This document shows, in pieces, positions 54,595 to 64,000 of a stretch of DNA of 64,000 nucleotides (within the stretch, counting starts at the first letter, position 1; every line of letters begins with the position of its first letter). The notes below the pieces were generated by a model. The model saw only the letters and a program-made list of their open reading frames with translations, had not been told where the DNA came from and did not search any database. The stretch is from assembly GCA_012845835.1 (NCBI GenBank), contig JABAKD010000022.1, positions 7,101,542 through 7,165,541 on the forward strand, read 5' to 3'. A program made the position numbers and the translations under genes. The DNA is from Undaria pinnatifida. Taxonomy: Eukaryota > Sar > Phaeophyceae > Laminariales > Alariaceae.

Positions 54595-55084
54595 CGTTCC
54601 CCAGGTGTATACCAGACACTAGGGAATGAGCCCCCCACACATCTCCACAGCGGTAGGGCCACAGTGAAGCAAGTATACTGGTACTGCTGGTACTGCTGGT
54701 ATCAGTCATCGCATCGTTTTCTTCATGCAGCAAAAGGCAAACCTGTGGTACGACCCTGACAGCATTCAATTTTGTCGAATCTATCCCAACAACTTATAAT
54801 TTATCGGTCAATCGTCCCCCGCATGTGGGGAGGAAATGCGTGTGACCCCTGTCGAAGCTATAATCTTAGTCGCAGCATTGTGGCCGCGTCTCGCGCTCCT
54901 ATCCTCGTGTGCGTTGTTCGCCCGATCCCCGAGCTCGCAGAGGCAGGAAGGATATCATGACATGATATATGGCAGTTACAGCAAAACGCCGCAAGTTTAT
55001 GTGGAACTCCTTGTGGCCTCCAGAGCCCATAACCCATAACGTACACCGCACGCAGTAGCACGCTGCTATACTCTCGGTCGCGCT
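54595..55084. promoter_or_regulatory. Divergent promoter region between kinesin and OST3/6 genes
   Basis: The start codons of the two divergent genes are 490 bp apart, so both promoters and 5' UTRs must fit here or overlap. A GATATATGG sequence at about 54963-54971 is TATA-like, roughly 115 bp upstream of the OST3/6 ATG. A short run of TACTGCTGG units sits at 54677-54700. No transcription start can be assigned from sequence. Confidence 0.45.
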
Positions 55085-55198
55085 ATGGCTCTGGATGCTA
55101 GAAAACGCGGATGGATGAGAGTGATCGTTTGCGCCCTCGGTGTGCTGCTTTCGACATGCTTTACTGCACAGACTACGGCTGCGGCCGCTGCTAAAAAG
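55085..55198 (+). CDS. OST3/6 exon 1: signal peptide
   Basis: The ATG is at 55085 and the donor GTATGT follows 55198. The 38 codons encode a basic start (MALDARKRGWMR), a hydrophobic core (VIVCALGVLLSTCF) and an Ala-rich cleavage region ending KK. It is phase 0 and joins exon 2 without a shift. Confidence 0.8.
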
Positions 55199-58100
55199 GT
55201 ATGTCTCTTCGCTTGTGTCCGAGCGAAAAGCATCAACCAAGTAACCGGATGAAACGAGCGGCGGGTTTTGTCCGCCACAGACAAACAGACGGACAGACAA
55301 GCCGACAGGCATTGCCTGCGAAGCTGCTGCAGCTGCTGGTGCCGGTGCTGCGACGCCCTCACGATACTTGTGGTGTTGTGGGAGCTAGCAACATGTGCGT
55401 AGGACGCGAAAGTCTAAAGCAGTTTCGGGTCAGGTGACAAGCTCAAAGATTCGCCTGAGCTCGTACTTGCAATGCGAGCCGCTTCCTTTAGACTAGACTA
55501 TACACATAGATCCGCCCTCAATTCTGCCTCTAGCTGTCTGATGAGACCTGAAGAGACGGATGCCATCCGTACCCTTAAAGCTAAATACGAAGCTCGCGCC
55601 TAAACAAGAGTTCCAGGACGGAGCATTCATTCCGGCTTTTTTGTTTCTGATTGTAAAGCATACCTAGTAGAGGAGAGAAGAGGAGAGGTCCAGGCACTCG
55701 GTTGGATAAATGGGAACCTCTCGGAGCAATCGACCCGTACGTCCTACTCCATGTCCCATGTCTGTATCCACGCAGGGGGTCCAGGCAGAGGCACAATTAC
55801 AGCAGTAGGTGGGCTGTAAACTCTCTGGCTATCTCGACGCCCACATCAATTAGTAGCTGCGCTCGGCGTGGCTTTCTACAGCAGTACTTGGCTGTGCGAA
55901 CTACCTGACGACGAGTAGACCGTCTCTCTATACACCAGCCCGCACAGACCTCGTCAAAACCCGCCACCCCCTAAAAAAAAGATGAGCCAAGAAAAGACCC
56001 GGTACGACTACTTTTTCGTACGAGGCGCGGTTTGCACCAACTACCCTATACCAGGTACGCTGTGGGTATCTTCGTGTACGACAGCGGTTTCACTACACAA
56101 TAGACAAGCGCAAAAGCCAAAACACAAAACACAGCACGTGGCGTGGTGGTATATACAGCCCCCAATAAGCCGGGAAAACTACGCTTGAGGTCGGGTATTG
56201 AATGGAAAAGTGTACCTGGTAGTAAAGTTGAGAGGTGAGAGTTGAAAGACTCGCCCGAACTTCATCGTTCTTCGCGTTAGAGAGATTTCAGAGGGTACAA
56301 ATTGTATCATACCCGGGGGGGTGATTTAGCATCTTGTGCGTTGTTTTTCCTGGGGCGTTCGTCCACTCCAGAGTGGCTGACGGGAGCCTGTTCTGTGACC
56401 ATGGACTTGATTGTCCGAGTTAAAGTGAGCACAACAAGCATCCTGCGCGAAAGTTGGTGAACGAAACACTAAAAAAATAAAATTGAAAGCTGGAAAAAAA
56501 AAAATGAACCCGTGTGTGTCTTGAGAGGCGCGAAAGTGTCGAAGCGAAGTGCATGAGTGACGACTACTAGTGCTGTGAGTCTGCACGCCTTAAGTCACCA
56601 ACTATTCAGTCGGGCTAACAGTTTGTCGTTTCTCGGGGAATACCGACTATCCGACTTATTGGGCTTCCATTCTGGTAGGAAAGATTGTTCATTGCGATGT
56701 GTACTTTTTGATTTTGGGGCGGGCCCCAATCGGCCGGAAGGGGCTGATTTGGCTCGCTTCCCTTGCCTGACTTCAGCCGGCAAGTTGTCTGGTCATCAGA
56801 CGCGTGCTACGATAGACGTGCACATTTTTTTTCCTGAGGTTCCTCAGTTTGGGAGCTTAAGACCTCTCCCAAAAACTGACATGGAGAAAACTAAAACTGC
56901 TACCGGGTGATTATTCCCATGGCCTAGGTACACGACGAGAATCATGCAAACAAAAAATGGCGTATTTCTAACGATTTTGGGTTAAAGGAGCCCCGTCGTT
57001 CAGACACCATTGCAGGCGAAAAGTGCTGCTACCTCTATCTTAGCACGCGTCATCAGTTGGCGTCGTCATCCGACTTGCCGACTAAAGTCAACGAATTGGC
57101 TAACGGTACCATTCGAGTAGTTTATTAGTCGTGAGATTCGGCCGACTCACAGCTCTAGTCTCAAATTACAGCATCGCCCACATGAAACAGTCTTTAGAGG
57201 AGGGGTGGTCATCAGTTGGCATCGCCAGTCGACTTGCCGGCTAAAATCAAGTAGTTGGTGAACGGCACTTACCGATTAGTTCACTAGTCGTGAAACCCAG
57301 CCGACTCACAGCTCTAGCGATTGCAGCATCGCCCGTATGAAACAGTCTGCAGAGGAGGCAGTGTATACATGTAGGGGATGCGTCCGAACTGCATCGAAAG
57401 GAGATGCCGTACTGCTGCTGCTGTTGAGGTAGGGAGTGTGTTCGAGGTGCAATGGAAGGCGATGTATTCTACGACTGTCGCAGCATGACGATGTGATACG
57501 TGTGCTATAACGTCATACGCGTGCTTCTGTGCTCCCGGTTGCACGCTCCTCGTACAAGGTTGATAACACCGCACTCGTCTGCTACTTGGGGGTTTAAAGG
57601 GCGATATATGCCAGAAATTTTGCCGGCACTGGGAACCAAGGCCTATCTAACTCGTCGCTTTGTAGGTCACTGAACCTGGGTTCCCCAATAGAGTTCATAG
57701 CTTGTAGTATAACACGAGCGAGTGCGTGATCACACGTAGTTCGCGCCGGGGCACACAGCAGTGTGCCTGGTGAGTGGGGGAGTTTATGCTGCTGTCGTGA
57801 GTCTTGACTAGCTAGCGAGTCTTGACACGAAGAAAGCACAGAAGGAATCATTACGTACAGTACTTGAATCGGAAGATGTCGAAGAGTTAACGTGTGCCCG
57901 AAGGAAGAGTCTGCCCACATACCAGGTATACAGAGTAAGTACGTAATGCAAATATCTTCGATGCGATTGGGAGCCAAGAGCCGAGAGCCGAGGCAACTCT
58001 TCAATACTGGTGTCTCGTATCGTAGGTTTTGTATGCGTATTCGCAACTCTTTACTCGGGCGGGCTTGAGTTGAGCCATACTTTTCCGCACGCCGATAGCC

Positions 58101-61100
58101 CCCCCCCCGAAAAGTTTTCCGTACGACACGAACAGTACTCGAATCGCACACATTTTCCAAGCATATCGTGTGCGTATACTTGGCTACCGGTATTCTACGA
58201 TTTGTTATTATACATTAGAGAAACTATTATTGTCTAACGTGGTCTCGTATGTAGGCGGTTAAAATAGACCCGACTTGAAGCCATACGAAAATAATGTTAC
58301 ATAGACCATCGAGATAACGAGGCTTTCATGCAAAGGCACCGGGAAAAGAGGGGATGATATCGTGATTAGAGATTCGGGGGGTGGCCATTCAATATCGTAA
58401 GAGCTGGAAAAAAAAGATGAGGCCCGTTTTTTTTTGATGGCTTGAATTGGATTTAGTTTTTTACGCACCTGGCTGGACAGCGATCTAGGACATCGGGAGC
58501 AACAAAGTCAACGGCATACGCTTGGATTCGTCATCTGCCATGGCCCTTGTGCAGATGAACGAGAGACTATGGCGGGGACGGTCGATCATGGCTTCCTGTG
58601 CAGCGGTGGCGAACATGGACGTACGTAAAAACGTAACCAAAAACGCACAGGTTTTCGATGGTAACCCCTCTTATTTTAGAACACAACAACCGAGTTGCTG
58701 CTGGCTGCTGCTGGCTGCTGCTGGCTTTGCTGCCTTCTGCTGCCTGCTGCTGTTGCTTCCTGCTGCTGTTGCTTCCTGCTGTTGGGTGTTGATGCCCCAA
58801 CGCACATCGTCGACCGTCGGACCTCATATCAAGCATACACAGCATACAGCAGCACCAAAGGCCGATAGAAACCCATAGTTTTCTGTTTTCCTCGCTCTGC
58901 TGCTCTGCTGCTGCATCACACGTGGTTCTCTGGGGTCTGCACTTGTGGCATTCGCGGTATAGCCGTAGCCGCGCTGTGAGCCCCGTCCTTTGTGACAGCC
59001 ACGGACGGTGCCTGTGTTTGTATGTGTTTGTGCGCGCTGCTTCTGTATATGAGTGGAGTCTGTACTGTCTTATTATGGGCACGCTAGCTATCGCGGTATC
59101 AAGGGATTGGCCAGTAATTCGTAGCTGTACAAACTGCATCCCTCAACGGGGAACTCAAAGAGGACGTCTACACCAAGCAAGCACCAGGCTTCGAAAAGGC
59201 TGGCGAGACCACCAATCGACCGCTGGTAATGAAACCTCACAAAAGCCTGTACGGACTTCGGCGATCACCAAGCGTTTGGAACAGCACGATCGAAAAGGAA
59301 CTGACATCTCAACCGTAACGCAGAGCACCCGTGGATAATGAAACAACAAAAGCTCTATCAAGCGATGGTAGGAAGTATCACATTTTGGACGCAATGTACA
59401 AGTTAGGACATGGCATTTAGCAGGGTGCAAGCTGCTCGTCATGTGGCCGAACCTACCTCAGTACACATGGGAGCAGCCAAGATAGTCATCCGCTACCTTT
59501 CCGCTAGGGCAGAAGTTGGTGTTGTTGTTGCTACTGGAGCTCGTGATGATGGTTGAAAGTCCGACGAAGACGATGATTTGTGAAGGCGGTGCTGGAGAGA
59601 GGAAGAAAATGGCCTGCACGCTCAGACGCGTACTCACTCTTGTCTTAAGAGTCCGTGTGACACAACTATAGCATCAGCACGACCACCACCACTGGAAGGT
59701 CAACGGAAAAAAAAGTAGCTGATGCGGTCGACAAGCTCGTTAGAGCTGTCGGCGACAAATTCTTCGGGCTCTAGTACAACGTATGGAAACGCACGGCCCA
59801 GTCCGTCATAAGCATGCGTCATTCCGAGATATCTTGGCATTCTGGAAGGGTGCCCTTACCCCGAACCCGAGTGTATTCATTTTTGCCCATTTTCTATAGC
59901 GAGAAGGCCTTCCCGAGCTGTTACACGCAGCCAGGACGTTGATGAATGGGGCATTCCGTCTGGTACGGGGGAAACACCGCCGACCGACACAACGGCTACT
60001 ACACAGCCTGGCACGGGGGCAACACCCCCCATCGACACGGAGCATCTACCTCCAGCGTCTTCATCTGTACATGGAGCCGACACCGCACTGTTTGAGCAAC
60101 CGCAACCACACCCAGCACCACGACCGCAACAGCAACCGCAGCCGCGACCTCAACCTCAGCCTCGCACTCAACCACAACAAACAACAACAACAACAACCCC
60201 TCCCCCCCTTCTCCTCCCTCCCCCTCCCCGTTCCCCCTTCCCTTCCCACCTTCTCTCCTTCTCCCGCCTCCTCTCCTTCTCCCCCCTCCCCTACCCCCCC
60301 CCCAACCCCTCTCCCGCTCTCCCTCCCCTCTTGCTGTCCGTATCGCACCGCACCGCACCGCACCGCACCGGGGGCGCCACCGTATCCATTCCGTTCGCCA
60401 CGCGCGTGACCCTAACTTTTTAGGGAGGGTCCACGACGGAAAAGAAGATGGAGCACCTGATGGCCCGAGGTCCCATCGTTACCGTAGTCGACAGCAACTT
60501 CACGCGGTACGCGGAGGGGACGAGTCGGCCGTACCACATGGTGGTGTTGTTCACGGCCGCCGGCTCGAATTACAATTGCGTCGCTTGCAGGTGAAAAACT
60601 GCGATGTGAATGAAATGTTTCTTTGTGTTCCTCAAGTCTTGTGTACTCGTACATGGGTCAGAAGTTACCCGATAAATCTGTGTGAAAGTGTCAACATGTT
60701 GTGACAGCGATGTATAAAGCCTGTAACGATGAGAAATTGCTGATATATGTACTGTTAGTGTTTATGGTACAATATGTGCAAGTGTTCTATGATGTGTGTG
60801 CGTGCTTTTGGTGGTGCGTTTTGGGACTAAGCGAGGAGGCAAACAGGATGGAGTGATTCACTTGGTCGCTTGCACCCGCAGTAGTATACCCTTTCCCCTT
60901 ACCGACTCGTCGACCCTAATGGTTTACACAGTGTGTACGAGACGACGAGGACTGACTCTATACACTGGTTGGGGTCATTAGGTGTTTGCGATGTACCAAG
61001 TTTGGCTGGGTGAGGACTGGGTAGGAAAACATCTATAATAGTTTGTATTGAAACCGTCGAAACGTCTCAATCCAAGGCCAAGCCAACCCACCAAAAATCA

Positions 61101-62441
61101 GCGAAAACGGTGGTTGAATACCGTTTCCTGCCTATTTTTGTCATTTTCTGACACATTTTTTTTCGTGGGTTGGTTGGTCTTCTGGGATTTATGACATTCG
61201 TCGGTTTTCAATTGTATTGGTACATGTTTTCCAACCCAAACGAGGTTGGAAATCGTAAACACTACCAGGTAGCACGCAAACACCCTACGATATTTTACGA
61301 AGTATGGTTATTTTTGCTTATCGTATTACTTCGAAGTACACTATTAATAACAGTGACCCTCACCCATGATAGTGCCGGATACCTGGTACCAGGTATCTGA
61401 TAAGGTGCCTCAGTAGACCTTTCCCTTCCACATATTCGGCGCAGGGGTTGACGCGCCCTGTGTACGAGACGAAGGAGAGGACCAGCTCTAAACGTTGGTT
61501 GATTGAGTTGGGGTTATCGTCAGTAGAGCTTACCACATATCAGGTATTCGAGAAAATGGGCGAGGCAGGCTGTGCATGAGACGGAGGGAACTGTATCTAC
61601 GTTGGGTTTGGTTGGGTTTCGGTTAGGGTTAGGGATGTGGGGTTAGGGTTAGATATGGTTCAAAGGCTATGCCAACCATTATATCTTAAGTAAGTAGATG
61701 GAAAGGTACCCTCGTGTACGAAACGCGAAGAGGGCTAGCCCTGAGCATTGGTTGGTTGAGTTGGGGATGGTGCTAGGGTTCGCTATGTTCCGATCGTACA
61801 CGGCGACCCTGAATCTTATCGTCAAATAGGTGGTAGCGTGCCTTCTTAGGGTTGGTTGTGCGGTAGTGGTCCCTGTTATATGCGACACCCCTGTTGTCGG
61901 CTTATCGGGGACAACCGCCTTGTTCGATAATTTGGGCGGATAGCGCTCTACGACGTTGGGTTTGTTGGTGACAGGATGGGGGTGTCCTTGGGTACAGATG
62001 TGGAGGCCTCAACTTCCCTCAACAGGGCGGCCACGGCGGGCCGCTCTATTGAGGGGCCTGCCGTGGCCACTGCCGAAACTCGGGTTTCAGTCACGCCAGG
62101 CGTTTCTGGCCGCCTTGGTTAGGGATGCCGTCTTATTGATACCGCCTTATCGGTCGTGCCAGGCGATTTCGATCGCCTTGGTTAGGGATACCGCCTTACT
62201 AAAGACCGCCTTATTCGTTGTATTCGTATCGTACGTTGTGACTCTCAACCATGTTGTCGAGACAGTGGTTAGGTGCGGTCCTCTACACCCAATGGCAATC
62301 CCTCTGTGTGTTTGTGTGTGTGTGTTTTTCCAGGATGATTGAAGAGCCGTTCGTGAAGGCCGCGAAAGCGTACAACCAGCAGCACGACATCCGCGAGGAG
62401 AACCCGGTTGTCTTCATGCGAGTCGACATCGCCAGCTCATC
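55085..62441 (+). CDS. OST3/OST6 family oligosaccharyltransferase subunit, 3' partial
   Basis: Three exons join in frame: 55085-55198, 60424-60590 and 62334-62441 (129 complete codons plus two bases). The product starts with a signal peptide, followed by a thioredoxin-like domain with PYHMVVLFTA (central strand), a NCVACR motif holding the redox CxxC, and the downstream helix EPFVKAAKAYNQQ and strand NPVVFMRVDIASS. These features match OST3/OST6 and TUSC3/MAGT1 proteins. Family members act in the ER membrane oligosaccharyltransferase complex, where the CxxC forms transient disulfides with nascent glycoproteins. The rest of the thioredoxin domain and the expected four C-terminal membrane helices must lie beyond the right edge, because no matching exon is visible to 64000. 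Confidence 0.85.
55419..55601 (+). other. Unrecognised 60-codon open stretch in OST3/6 intron 1
   Basis: Reads KLKDSPELVLAMRAASFRLD, YTHRSALNSASSCLMRPEET and RTLKAKYEARA then stop. No start codon in a good position and no family recognised. Could be a gene or transposon fragment. Confidence 0.2.
56585..57160. repeat. Dispersed repeat interrupted by the 56801 MITE
   Basis: Left part to 56800 and right part from 57051 together reconstruct the repeat at 46755-47060. Confidence 0.7.
56801..57050 (+). mobile_element. ACGCGTGC-family MITE, intact 250-bp copy with target duplication
   Basis: Ends ACGCGTGCTACGATAGA and TCTATCTTAGCACGCGT are inverted. CATCAG flanks both sides (56795-56800 and 57051-57056), extendable to 8 bp (GTCATCAG) depending on the end chosen. 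Unoccupied copies of the target repeat are at 46946-46951 and 57210-57215. The internal TTAA site (56982) is empty and the GTAC site lacks the nine-base motif. Confidence 0.88.
57205..57320. repeat. Partial dispersed repeat copy
   Basis: GGTCATCAGTTGGCATCGCC to GCCGACTCACAGCTCTAG, immediately downstream of the 56585 copy. Confidence 0.65.
59127..59540 (+). pseudogene. Ty1/copia reverse transcriptase remnant
   Basis: Frame from 59127 reads VQTASLNGELKEDVYTKQAP, GFEKAG, HKSLYGLRRSPSVWN and stops at 59316. LNGEL..DVY..Q..GFE and KSLYGL..SP..WN are hallmark copia RT strings. A separate piece at about 59463-59520 reads EPTSVHMGAAKIVIRYL, the motif just after the RT in copia. The YVDD catalytic segment between them is missing, so the element is defective. 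Confidence 0.82.
60424..60590 (+). CDS. OST3/6 exon 2: thioredoxin fold with CxxC
   Basis: The acceptor CTTTTTAG precedes 60424 and the donor GTGAAA follows 60590. It encodes EKKMEHLMARGPIVTVVDSN, FTRYAEGTSRPYHMVVLFTA and NYNCVAC plus two bases of an Arg codon completed by exon 3. The spacing from the PYHMVVLFTA strand to CxxC matches the OST3 family. Confidence 0.87.
60905..61830 (+). repeat. Tandem units with TTAGGG-like runs
   Basis: Units of about 130-160 bp share GTACGAGACGAAGG-type, TTGGTTGGTTGAGTTGGGG and GGTAAGGTACCC-like segments. One unit holds GGTTAGGGTTAGGGATG. Another copy lies at 63055-63200. Confidence 0.6.
62060..62215 (+). repeat. Roughly 70-bp direct repeat, two copies
   Basis: GCCAGGCGTTTCTGGCCGCC and GCCAGGCGATTTCGATCGCC each precede TTGGTTAGGGATRCCG and a CCGCCTTA segment. 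Confidence 0.7.
62334..62441 (+). CDS. OST3/6 exon 3: helix and strand after the CxxC
   Basis: The acceptor TTTTTCCAG closes a GT-rich tract and the proposed donor GTGAGG starts at 62442. One base completes Arg, then MIEEPFVKAAKAYNQQ and NPVVFMRVDIASS follow. Reading past the donor gives an immediate stop, which supports the splice. Confidence 0.83.
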
Positions 62442-64000
62442 GTGAGGATAACCAGGCTTTTACGCACACAGCTACGACTTTTTCTTATAGAAGTTGTAGA
62501 TACAGATACGATTTTTTTGTTCGTCAGTAGTTATAAACACAGCTACGAATTATTTGTTTAAGTGTATTAGTATACAAGTAGACACAGCTACGATTTATTT
62601 TTAGACGGTATGGCCGTCGCTAGGAGGTCGCGCGCAGCAAGCCGCATGTTTGTAACTATTGCCTACTTGTTGTGTGCTTGTGTGCGTTATTAATAGTGTG
62701 ATTGGTGATTGGTCGGGGCAAAAAAAAACGCCGGGCTTGGTGACGTTATTTTGGGTGGACGGCGGCGGACGTATAATCCGGCTTCAGGAATCTCGAAAGG
62801 AGTCCGTTTTTTTTTTTTTTGGTCTATTAATAGTCAAACTTAGAATCTCGCGTTCGCTTCGTATAATAGTTGGCATACTAACGATTGTTTTGCCCGCTAG
62901 TACTAGCGCGAGCTTGGTGGATTATGTTTGTGTGGTGTTTTGACGTGGCGGCGGAAGCTGGCTGCCGAAAAGACAAAACGAAACAAAGCGACGGCTAGCT
63001 CCAGCATATAGAGCTTTTGCCATTTGTTCGAGAAATTCGATGACATGGTTGAGATACACTGTGTACGAGACGAAAGGGAGTGTCCCTACGTTGGTTGGAT
63101 TATTATCAGGATAGGGTTAGGGCTAGGATTAGGCGTAGACATAGGTAAAAGTTTACGTCATCCATTTTCTCGAGTAGGTGGTAAGGTACGCTCGCTAGCT
63201 CTGCCTCAGGCTCGGAACGACAAACGAGCGCGCCGGGAGCGTTTGACAAGGGAACGTGGGTCCTCCGACAGCTCAACGACTGTTTTGTCTCCCACCCGCT
63301 ACTCGTAGAACATTGCCCAACAGCTGTGATAGCTGTTAGCCTGACAGCCACGGCAGTGCCTTGTGCTCTCGTCCAGTCTCCTGTTTCTGGTGCAATGCGC
63401 GCTCTTCCTTGTGCGCGATAATTTTGCTCTTTCGGCGCTACCTATCATACAAGGGGCTAGATCATGCTTTTGAGACTTGGAAACATGCAAATTATCTGTA
63501 CGTACAACAACGAAGACTACATTATATTATATCGTAAACTTATGTAGTACTTCGTGTATCACTTTGTCTCCCTCCCGCTACTGGTATAATAGAACGTTGT
63601 CAGGGCATGCAGTATGGAAGCAAGTTATGCTTTACGAGGGTGAAGCTACAACACCGCCAATGGTTGAGGACGTACCGGAACCCGCTCAACAAGCTATGAT
63701 ATGTTTTGTCCGTATCCCCAAACCCCGGGTTGCCTCTTGTCTTCGCATGTGTTTTTTTTCGGGGGGGGGAGAGGGGGGTAAAGAACCACGTTTCAGAAGC
63801 CACGGTATGTCCTTATCCCCAAAGCCCGTTTTTTTCCTTTGTCCTTGGATGTTTTAATGCATAATACCCGTTATATTTATTTCTCGGGCGCTAAAAGAAC
63901 ACCTTCCAGAAGCCCAATGCATGTCCCCGTTTCCCCCACACCCCTGCTTTCCGCTGTTCTTTTTTTGTTCTTGTTCTTCTCGGGGCATAAAAGAAACGCC
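62442..64000 (+). other. Start of OST3/6 intron 3, runs off the window
   Basis: No exon completing the thioredoxin domain was found. A further copy of the GTACGAGACG tandem unit is at about 63055-63200. The open stretch around 63610-63760 does not resemble any OST3 segment. The rest is unrecognised. Confidence 0.45.

Larger units (their letters stand above)
55199..60423 (+). other. 5.2 kb OST3/6 intron 1
   Basis: Contains an open stretch at 55419-55601 whose product (…MRAASFRLDYTHRSALN…) I cannot identify, a dispersed repeat split by a MITE (56585-57160), a second copy of that repeat (57205-57320), a CTGCTG-rich low-complexity tract (58690-58790), and copia remnants (59127-59540). The 3' end is C-rich (60195-60340) and finishes with CACCG pentamers before the acceptor. 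Confidence 0.6.
5144..61395. repeat. Dispersed 9-base motif TACC(A/T)GGTA, 19 exact sites
   Basis: Exact sites start at 5144, 6625, 8405, 10370, 10690, 12390, 14283, 14499, 24640, 26664, 37252, 43747, 51523, 56049, 56213, 57920, 61263, 61380 and 61387. A random sequence would give about 0.5. Several one-mismatch versions also occur (for example 24408 and 21631). In copies of one MITE family the sequence is present or absent at the same spot, which fits a small insertion or excision footprint. Confidence 0.8.
60591..62333 (+). other. 1.7 kb OST3/6 intron 2
   Basis: Contains two adjacent footprint-like motifs (61380-61395), a tandem array of roughly 130-160-bp units with short TTAGGG-like runs (60905-61830), and a roughly 70-bp direct repeat (62060-62210). 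No gene was recognised. Confidence 0.6.

Noticed and set aside
57594-58160. 188-codon minus-strand frame
   Set aside because: No recognised motif, contains a footprint-like TACCAGGTA and lies in a repeat-rich intron. Likely chance.
61600-61660. Chromosome end (telomere)
   Set aside because: Only two or three TTAGGG-like units at a time, within a tandem array inside a gene intron.

Overview
The window looks like nuclear DNA from a eukaryote with a large, repeat-rich genome. Coding sequence that can be assembled with confidence is only about 5.4 kb of 64 kb, split into short exons by introns of 0.8 to 12.6 kb. All accepted exon joins use GT-AG sites and keep the reading frame. Protein families alone do not fix the lineage. 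Long introns, roughly balanced base composition, TTAGGG-like tracts and a copia remnant would suit an alga such as a brown alga or another stramenopile, but this is a low-confidence guess.

Three genes are present. (1) Plus strand, 4909-31468: six exons of a glycine- and glutamine-rich RNA-binding protein with multiple RRM domains (Gbp2/Hrb1/hnRNP-M-like). Its 5' exons lie upstream of the window. (2) Minus strand, 54594 to 40927: a complete seven-exon kinesin whose motor domain resembles KIF12, with coiled coils and a long charged, disordered tail. The joined frame is 1189 codons plus stop. (3) Plus strand, from 55085: the first three exons of an OST3/OST6 (TUSC3/MAGT1-type) oligosaccharyltransferase subunit with signal peptide and a CxxC thioredoxin motif; the rest lies beyond the right edge. 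Genes 2 and 3 are divergent, with 490 bp between their start codons. Genes 1 and 2 converge on a 9.5 kb intergenic block.

Everything else is intronic or intergenic and is dense in small non-autonomous elements: TTAA-flanked MITEs, a nested host MITE family for which empty and filled sites are both visible here, pogo-like MITEs, tRNA-derived SINEs, an LTR-type miniature element (TRIM), foldback elements, many GGGTC-rich elements, satellites, homopolymers and one eroded copia reverse transcriptase. No intact transposase or polymerase was seen.

The most unusual signals are three. The near-palindrome TACC(A/T)GGTA occurs 19 times by eye (about 0.5 expected) and behaves like a transposon excision footprint in repeat-copy comparisons. 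Three exon-edge segments in two genes, each carrying a splice site, have partial copies in a neighbouring intron. The MITE nesting can be reconstructed from empty and filled sites inside this one window.
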